Assembly (NCBI GenBank): GCA_048526005.1
Contig: DBFVEH010000026.1
Coordinates: 124,001-188,000, forward strand
Length of the DNA: 64,000 nucleotides
DNA from: QALR01 sp900552255
Lineage (GTDB): Bacteria; Bacillota; Clostridia; Oscillospirales; CAG-272
Direction of reading: 5' to 3'
Shown here: in pieces, positions 59,067-64,000 of the stretch
Layout: the number at the start of each line of letters is the position of its first letter
Position numbering within the stretch: the first letter of the stretch is position 1
Translations under genes and position numbers: made by a program
Notes under the pieces: generated by a model
Seen by the model: the letters and a program-made list of their open reading frames with translations, nothing else
Told to the model about the DNA's origin: nothing
Databases searched by the model: none

Positions 59067-60070
59067 ACGCCGGATTCCGTAATCAGCTCACGGAGCTTGC
59101 GTTCCGCGGCTCCGCTGTCGATGAGCTGCGCCGCAAGCGCGACGCCCTCACGCAGGGTATCAGCGGCGCCGCCGATATAAAGTCCCGCGCCGGCGTTGAG
59201 CAGCACCACATCGCGGTGTACGCCGCGCTCGCCTGAGAGCACCGTCCGCGTGATCGCCGCGTTCTCCTGCGGCGTGCCTCCCACAAGCTCGGATTTTTGA
59301 CATGCGGAAAGTCCGAAGTCCTCCGGTGCGATCCGATAGGTGCGGAAATCGCCGTTTTCAAATTCACAGACGACGGTCGGCGCGGAAAGCGAAATCTCGT
59401 CCAGCCTGTCGGTGCCGTAGACCGCCATGCCCCGCCGAACGCCAAGCCCTGCCAGCACATGCGCGAGCGGCTCCACAAGAGACTCGTCATAGACCCCCAG
59501 CACCTGTCTTGTCGGATGCGCGGGATTGGTCAGCGGCCCCAAAAGATTGAAAACCGTGCGGACGCCAAGCTCACGGCGCACCGGCCCTACATATTTCATC
59601 GAAAGATGATATTTCTGCGCGAACAGAAAGCAAATGCCGATTTTATCAAGCAGCTTCGCACACGCCTCGGAATCCAGAGAGATGTTCACGCCCAGCGCTT
59701 CGAGACAGTCCGCGGCGCCGCTCGCGGAAGAGGCCGCGCGGTTTCCGTGCTTCGCCACCTTGACGCCGCCCGCCGCAATGACAAATGCCGCCGTCGTGGA
59801 AATGTTGAAGGTTTTCGCGCCGTCCCCTCCTGTGCCGACGATTTCCAGCGTATCGCCGGAGGTCTTGACGGCCGCCGCACGTTCGCGCATGACGGCGGCG
59901 CAGGCCGTGATTTCATCGATGGTTTCGCCCTTGGTTTCCAGCGCGGCGAGAAATGCCGCCGTCTGCACGGCGGACGCTTCCCCGCTCATGATCTCGTTCA
60001 TCACCGCCGCCGCTTCTTCATACGAAAGATCGTTTCTGCCGATGAGCTTTGTCGTCGCTTCTCTGATCAT
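59063..60070 (-). CDS. trpD: anthranilate phosphoribosyltransferase
   Basis: 335 residues. EIVGTGGDGAKTFNISTTAAFV binds PRPP, followed by KHGNRAASSASGAADCLEALG and GPLTNPAHPTRQVLGVYD. GGAGGTG precedes the ATG, three bases after the trpG stop. Separate from trpG, unlike the E. coli fusion. Confidence 0.97.
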   Translation of the reverse strand: MIREATTKLIGRNDLSYEEAAAVMNEIMSGEASAVQTAAFLAALETKGETIDEITACAAVMRERAAAVKTSGDTLEIVGTGGDGAKTFNISTTAAFVIAAGGVKVAKHGNRAASSASGAADCLEALGVNISLDSEACAKLLDKIGICFLFAQKYHLSMKYVGPVRRELGVRTVFNLLGPLTNPAHPTRQVLGVYDESLVEPLAHVLAGLGVRRGMAVYGTDRLDEISLSAPTVVCEFENGDFRTYRIAPEDFGLSACQKSELVGGTPQENAAITRTVLSGERGVHRDVVLLNAGAGLYIGGAADTLREGVALAAQLIDSGAAERKLRELITESGV

Positions 60071-60073
60071 CTT

Positions 60074-60646
60074 TTACACCTCCAAAGCAATAAAATTTTC
60101 AAGAATCCTGATGCCGTCCGGCGTCAGAATGGATTCCGGATGGAACTGCAATCCGAACACGGGATATCGCCGGTGCTCCACCGCCATGATTTCCCCGTCG
60201 TCCGCACGCGCCGTGACCTTCAAGCAGTCCGGCACGGTATCTCCGACCGCCGCCAAGGAATGGTAGCGCGCGACGGTCATCTCCTGAGGCAAGCCGCGGA
60301 ACAGAGCGGATGAAGTATCCGCCGTTATGACGGAGCTTTTGCCGTGCATCAGCCGCTTCGCGTGCGCGATCCGCGCCCCGTAAGCCTCGCAGATCGCCTG
60401 ATGGCCGAGGCATACGCCGAGGATCGGGAAATCCGCTCCCAGCTTTCGGACGACCTCAATGCAGACGCCTGCCGCCGCGGGATAGCCCGGTCCCGGCGAA
60501 AGGATGATCCGCTCCGGCTCCATGCGGGCGATCTCTTCTACGCTTTTTTCATCGTTTCGAATGACCGTGATATCCGGATTCAGCGTCCCGACGAGCTGAT
60601 ACAGATTATAGGAAAAGCTGTCATAATTATCGATCAGTAAAATCAT
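60074..60646 (-). CDS. trpG: anthranilate synthase glutamine amidotransferase subunit
   Basis: 190 residues, class I amidotransferase. LLIDNYDSFSYNL opening, oxyanion SPGPGYP, catalytic Cys in GVCLGHQAI, and His-Glu in FGLQFHPESI. Overlaps trpE by ATGA. In some bacteria the same subunit also serves folate synthesis (PabA). Confidence 0.96.
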   Translation of the reverse strand: MILLIDNYDSFSYNLYQLVGTLNPDITVIRNDEKSVEEIARMEPERIILSPGPGYPAAAGVCIEVVRKLGADFPILGVCLGHQAICEAYGARIAHAKRLMHGKSSVITADTSSALFRGLPQEMTVARYHSLAAVGDTVPDCLKVTARADDGEIMAVEHRRYPVFGLQFHPESILTPDGIRILENFIALEV

Positions 60647-62115
60647 AGGTCGATCCCTCCGCTTGCCGTTTTCAGCGCCTCGGTCACGGCCGCCGCCTTG
60701 TTGAGGCACTCCTCATATTCCTTTTCCGGCACGCTGTCGGCGACAATGCCGGCGCCGGAGCGCACAAATACCTTACCGTTCTTTTTATAGGCGATTCGGA
60801 TAGCGATGCATGTGTCGAGATTTCCCGTAAAATCGATATAGCCAATCGCGCCGCCGTAAATGCCGCGCTTATTGTTTTCCAGCTCAGCAATGATCTCACA
60901 GGCGCGGATTTTCGGCGCGCCGGACAGCGTTCCGGCGGGCAGAATCGCATCCACCGCATCGACGGCGTCGCACGCCGGCTTGATTTCACCGCGCACCGTG
61001 GAACCGATGTGCATCACGTGGGAATAGCGCTCGATCTCCATGTATTTTTCCACCGAAACGCTGCCGAAGCGGCTGATCCTGCCGATATCGTTGCGTCCGA
61101 GATCGACAAGCATGTTGTGCTCGGCACATTCCTTTTCGTCCGCAAGCAGCTCGCGTTCCAGCGCCTCGTCCTGCGCCGGCGTCTTTCCGCGCGGACGGGT
61201 TCCGGCAAGAGGGAACGTATGCAGCACGCCGTCCTCGAGCTTTACAAGGGTTTCCGGAGAAGCGCCCGCCACCTCGATATCCTCGCCGGAAAAATAGAAC
61301 ATATACGGCGACGGATTGGTCGTGCGCAACACCCGATAAGTGTCGAGCAGGCTCCCCTCATAGTCCGCTTCCAGACGGTTGGAGAGCACCACCTGAAAGA
61401 TATCGCCGTCCACGATGTATTCCTTGGCGCGCTCCACCATCGAGCAGTATGCCGCGCGGTCAAACAGCGCGCGGAACTCCGATTTCAAGGCGCCCTTTTC
61501 CGAAGGAGCCTCCGCCTCCGAAAGCACGATCTCCCGAAGCCTTGCAAGCTCGGCCTCCGCTCTTTGATATTCGCACTCGATGTCGTCGGCGCGGACGTTG
61601 ACAATCAGAATGATCTTCTGCCTGAGGTTGTCGAACGCGATGACCTTGTCGAACAGCATGAGATCCACATCCCGAAACCTCTCCTCGTCGCAGACGTCGA
61701 TCGCAAGAGTGGGCTCCGCATATTTGATATAATCATAGGCGAAATACCCGACAAGTCCGCCGGTAAACGGCGGCAGGAAATCGAGCCGCGGGCTCTTGTT
61801 TTCGGCGAGGATCCGCCGGATGGCCTTCCCCGGATGCGAGGTATTTTCCGTCGCGGTGCCGCCGTTCCTTATCGTAATTTTTCCGTCCGTACAGGTAAAT
61901 TCGAGCTTCGGATCAAAGCCGAGGAACGTATACCGTCCCCACGTCCTGCTCTCCTCGACGGATTCCAAAAGATAGCAGCATTTGCTGATCTCCCGCAGCT
62001 TCTGCAAAACACCGACCGGCGTGCGCGTATCGGAATAAAGCTCCATGCTGACCGGGATCACGCGATAATCGCCTGCTGCCGCAATTTCCCTTGCCTCTTT
62101 TAAAGTCGGTCTCAT
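60643..62115 (-). CDS. trpE: anthranilate synthase component I
   Basis: 490 residues. Converts chorismate to anthranilate. Feedback-site LLESVEESRTWGRYTFLG near the N-terminus (tryptophan binding), then the catalytic core with NPSPYMFYF, GASPETLVKLEDG, PLAGTRPRGKTPAQD, DLGRNDIGR and LPAGTLSGAPKIRA. Start at 62115 (MRPTLKEAREI) follows GAAAGGTG; a longer frame would run back into the T-box terminator. First gene of the trpEGDCFBA operon. Confidence 0.97.
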   Translation of the reverse strand: MRPTLKEAREIAAAGDYRVIPVSMELYSDTRTPVGVLQKLREISKCCYLLESVEESRTWGRYTFLGFDPKLEFTCTDGKITIRNGGTATENTSHPGKAIRRILAENKSPRLDFLPPFTGGLVGYFAYDYIKYAEPTLAIDVCDEERFRDVDLMLFDKVIAFDNLRQKIILIVNVRADDIECEYQRAEAELARLREIVLSEAEAPSEKGALKSEFRALFDRAAYCSMVERAKEYIVDGDIFQVVLSNRLEADYEGSLLDTYRVLRTTNPSPYMFYFSGEDIEVAGASPETLVKLEDGVLHTFPLAGTRPRGKTPAQDEALERELLADEKECAEHNMLVDLGRNDIGRISRFGSVSVEKYMEIERYSHVMHIGSTVRGEIKPACDAVDAVDAILPAGTLSGAPKIRACEIIAELENNKRGIYGGAIGYIDFTGNLDTCIAIRIAYKKNGKVFVRSGAGIVADSVPEKEYEECLNKAAAVTEALKTASGGIDL

Positions 62116-62141
62116 GTTATCACACCTTTCCGCGGGGACAG

Positions 62142-62423
62142 AAAAAACAAAAACCCGTCCCCGACATTCAAACAATGTCAAGGACGAGTCAAACTCGCGG
62201 TGCCACCTTGATTCACGGCAAAGCCCGTGCTTCTCATCGGGATACCATCATATCCCCGGCAGGCTGACGGCTGCCATCCGTCGCAGAATACTCGGAGCAT
62301 GAGCTCCTTTGACTGCGCCCTCCGCGGTCCATTTGATGACTTGTTTTCCACCCGACTCTCAGCGCCGCGGGCTCTCTGTGGGAGCATCATCACCGTTATC
62401 TCCGCTTCAACGGTTTCAACTTG
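62142..62423 (-). ncRNA. T-box leader (tRNA-Trp) of the trp operon
   Basis: Minus strand. The conserved T-box GGTGGCACCGCG lies at 62196-62207, followed by a terminator stem CGTCC..TGACATT / AATGTC..GGGACG and a T run (62142-62186). In stem I, AAATGGACC holds the likely specifier codon TGG (62329-62331), matching tryptophan. Uncharged tRNA-Trp would favour the antiterminator and turn the operon on. Confidence 0.93.
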
Positions 62424-62429
62424 GTTTGC

Positions 62430-62458
62430 ATTATATCACCGGGAGGACGGTTTGTCAA
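62430..62458 (-). promoter_or_regulatory. consensus sigma-A promoter of the trp operon
   Basis: TTGACA-17-TATAAT on the minus strand, directly upstream of the T-box. Confidence 0.9.
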
Positions 62459-62522
62459 GACCCACGTCAAAATTTTTCATGGAAAAGCTTTTCTCTCCGG
62501 CATACTTTTGGCAATATACCGG

Positions 62523-62551
62523 TTGACAGGAAAAATCGGCTGTGCTATAAT
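62523..62551 (+). promoter_or_regulatory. consensus sigma-A promoter of the PLP-salvage kinase gene
   Basis: TTGACA-17-TATAAT, about 40 bases before the ATG. Confidence 0.85.
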
Positions 62552-62593
62552 TTCAGCAAAATCTCTTATTTTTAATCAGAAAAGAGGTCCATC

Positions 62594-63436
62594 ATGCAAA
62601 AAAGAGTTTTGGCCGTTCACGATATTTCCTGCGTCGGAAAATGCTCGCTGACCGTAGCATTGCCGATCCTCTCCGCCGCGGGAATCGAAGCCTCCGTTCT
62701 CCCCACGGCGGTGCTTTCCACGCATACGGGCGGCTTCGAGGGCTATACCTTTCGTGACCTGACGGAAGATATCCGTCCCATTTCCGCCCATTGGAAATCC
62801 TTGAATCTCAAAATAGACGCCGTTTATACCGGTTATCTCGGCTCCTTCGAGCAGCTCACATTGGTAAGCGAGCTGATCCGTGATTTCCGCAGACCGGACT
62901 CCGTCGTGCTTGTCGATCCCGTTATGGCGGACAACGGAAAGCTGTATCCGCTCTTTACGATGGATTTTGTGGCGGGAATGAGAAAGCTTTGCGGCATCGC
63001 GGATATTATCGTTCCGAATCTGACGGAGGCCGCGCTCATGCTCGGCGAGGAATACCGAGAAAGCTATGACCGTGCCTATATCGAGACGACACTGAAAAAG
63101 CTCGCGGCAATCGGTCCCCGCAAGGTCGTGCTCAGCGGCGTATCTTTTGAACCGAACAAGCTCGGCGCCGCGGCGTACGACAGCGCGACGGATACGATAT
63201 CCTATTATTTTGCTGAACGGGTAGACGGTTATTATCACGGAACGGGCGATGTGTTCGGAAGCGCGCTTCTCGCCGCTGTGATGAACGGATTCTCCCTCTC
63301 GGATTCCATCCGCGTGGCGGTGGAATACACGGTCGGCGCGATCCGGCGCACAAAAGCCGCCGGCACCGATATCCGCTATGGCGTGGATTTTGAAAATGAA
63401 ATTCCGAATCTTCTGCGGCTGTTGAGAAAGATCTGA
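62594..63436 (+). CDS. pdxY: pyridoxal/pyridoxamine kinase
   Basis: 280 residues of the PfkB/ribokinase-like pyridoxal kinase group. Phosphorylates vitamin B6 vitamers to PLP precursors. Typical opening VLAVHDISCVGKCSLTVALPILSAAG, LPTAVLSTHTGGF, VDPVMADNGKLY, IIVPNLTEAALMLG, and GYYHGTGDVFGSALLAAVM with the catalytic Asp in GTGD. The gene symbol is given by family; PdxK activity on pyridoxine is not excluded. AGAGGT precedes the ATG. May work with the ECF/MocR B6 locus at 35-37 kb, although no matching operator is seen here. Confidence 0.9.
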   Translation: MQKRVLAVHDISCVGKCSLTVALPILSAAGIEASVLPTAVLSTHTGGFEGYTFRDLTEDIRPISAHWKSLNLKIDAVYTGYLGSFEQLTLVSELIRDFRRPDSVVLVDPVMADNGKLYPLFTMDFVAGMRKLCGIADIIVPNLTEAALMLGEEYRESYDRAYIETTLKKLAAIGPRKVVLSGVSFEPNKLGAAAYDSATDTISYYFAERVDGYYHGTGDVFGSALLAAVMNGFSLSDSIRVAVEYTVGAIRRTKAAGTDIRYGVDFENEIPNLLRLLRKI

Positions 63437-63437
63437 C

Positions 63438-63463
63438 AAAAATCTGCCACCAGGCAGATTTTT
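63438..63463 (+). terminator. intrinsic terminator of the kinase gene
   Basis: AAAAATCTGCC-ACCA-GGCAGATTTTT. Confidence 0.85.
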
Positions 63464-63872
63464 CTTTTCTCCTTTCCAAAGGAGAGGATATGTACTTTTC
63501 TCCGTAAAGAGAAAAGTACCAAAAGATTTACCGAGACTCCCGTCTCGGACTCTCATGCTTCTGCTGGGAAGCACATACCCACGGCTCGAAAGGTGTTGCA
63601 GTGCTCGCGGAGCTCGCACAGGCCACCACTCGCCGTGCAGAGAGCAACTGCGACTGGGCAGTTCGCGCCCGCAGGCGCAAGGCGCGCGCCGTGTGAGCGC
63701 CTTCCGGTGCGATATTGACGAACATGGCGGCGATTGACGGATCACGCGAGCCCCGCGAGCGTGGACGCCGTCTTTCATAGCCGCCACCGAACCGCTGCCG
63801 GCCGCACAGACGATCGAACGGGACGTTCGCGGCTTCTTTTCGTTCTTTTCTTTCCGCAAAGAAAAGAACATG
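63464..63872. repeat. dispersed multi-hairpin repeat, copy 4 (full length)
   Basis: About 409 bases, co-linear with copy 1 at 44907-45315: CTCCTTTCCAAAGGAG, GTACTTTTCTC..GAGAAAAGTAC with compensated changes, CCGAGACTCCCGTCTCGG, GCGCCCGCAGGCGC region, ACGATCGAACGGGACGTTCG and CTTTTCTTTCCGCAAAGAAAAG. It starts immediately after a gene terminator, as copy 1 does. Confidence 0.85.
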
Positions 63873-64000
63873 TTTCTCTCCTTTCCAAAGGAGAAAGATA
63901 CGTGCTTTTCTCACTGAGGAGAAAAGCACCAAAAGACTCACCGAGACTCCGTCTCGGACTCTCATGCTTCTACTGAGAAGCACATACCCACGGCTCGAAG
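63873..64000. repeat. dispersed multi-hairpin repeat, copy 5 (cut by the window edge)
   Basis: Tandem with copy 4; nearly identical to the first 125 bases of copy 1 (GATACGTGCTTTTCTCACTG), with one C missing from the CCGAGACTCC-GTCTCGG hairpin. Confidence 0.8.

Overview
The window looks like a piece of chromosome from a moderately GC-rich Gram-positive member of the Firmicutes, most likely an uncultured gut clostridium (Oscillospirales- or Christensenellales-like; the order is a guess). The signs are strong AGGAGG-type ribosome binding sites, many near-consensus sigma-A promoters with 17-base spacers, a CIRCE element before groESL, a T-box before trpE, ribosomal protein L27 with a Prp-cleavable N-terminal extension next to prp, a Re-citrate synthase, and families typical of clostridia (DUF1385, DUF1836, DUF4830, DUF5131).

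Layout. 1-4.1 kb: the 5' part of a PcrA/UvrD helicase (cut by the window edge) and a Cys-rich repeat surface protein. 4.7-9.4 kb: a VanY-like D,D-carboxypeptidase, a GNAT acetyltransferase coupled to an Lhr-like helicase, and a DUF5131 protein. 9.7-14.9 kb: a carbohydrate locus (uroporphyrinogen-decarboxylase-like protein, GH78 rhamnosidase, divergent GH2 glycosidase). 15-24 kb: a DUF1273/SLOG protein, then a glutamate-forming block (Re-citrate synthase, GntR regulator, aconitase, isocitrate dehydrogenase), the convergent rplU-prp-rpmA operon, and NADP-type glutamate dehydrogenase. 24-35 kb: assorted single genes (SGNH hydrolase, DUF1836 protein behind a tandem-repeat leader, DUF4830, BlaI-type repressor, MTA/SAH nucleosidase, RidA, prmC with DUF1385, secG, HD phosphohydrolase with UxuB-like reductase, duplicated HAD phosphatases, Sfp-type PPTase). 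35-42.6 kb: an ECF S component divergent from a MocR regulator, an AT-rich island with a GpsA-like dehydrogenase and a broken DeoR regulator, an XRE-S24 repressor divergent from a small membrane protein, a broken P-loop kinase, a second RidA-like protein and an AGCS amino acid symporter. 42.7-49 kb: groES-groEL, an intergenic multi-hairpin repeat array, rpsF-ssb-rpsR, cardiolipin synthase. 49-62.5 kb: a seven-gene D-amino-acid/5-oxoproline operon and a complete trpEGDCFBA operon under a Trp T-box. 62.5-64 kb: a pyridoxal/pyridoxamine kinase, then more copies of the dispersed repeat.

How genes work together. Re-citrate synthase, aconitase and isocitrate dehydrogenase would make 2-oxoglutarate by the oxidative half of an incomplete TCA cycle, and GdhA would aminate it to L-glutamate. 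At the other end of the window, Alr and a D-amino-acid transaminase connect L-Ala, D-Ala, 2-oxoglutarate and D-Glu, while the two halves of D-glutamate cyclase (DUF4392 and DUF1445, here separate genes) and PxpBCA 5-oxoprolinase connect D-Glu, 5-oxoproline and Glu. A putative vitamin B6 system (MocR/PdxR-like regulator, ECF S component, PLP salvage kinase) supplies the cofactor used by several of these enzymes.

Most noteworthy beyond routine annotation: the operon with split D-glutamate cyclase and its leader terminator; the multi-hairpin dispersed repeat at two loci; three 86-base tandem hairpin repeats in the DUF1836 leader; and the S24 repressor whose apparent operators also lie inside the promoter of a small membrane protein.
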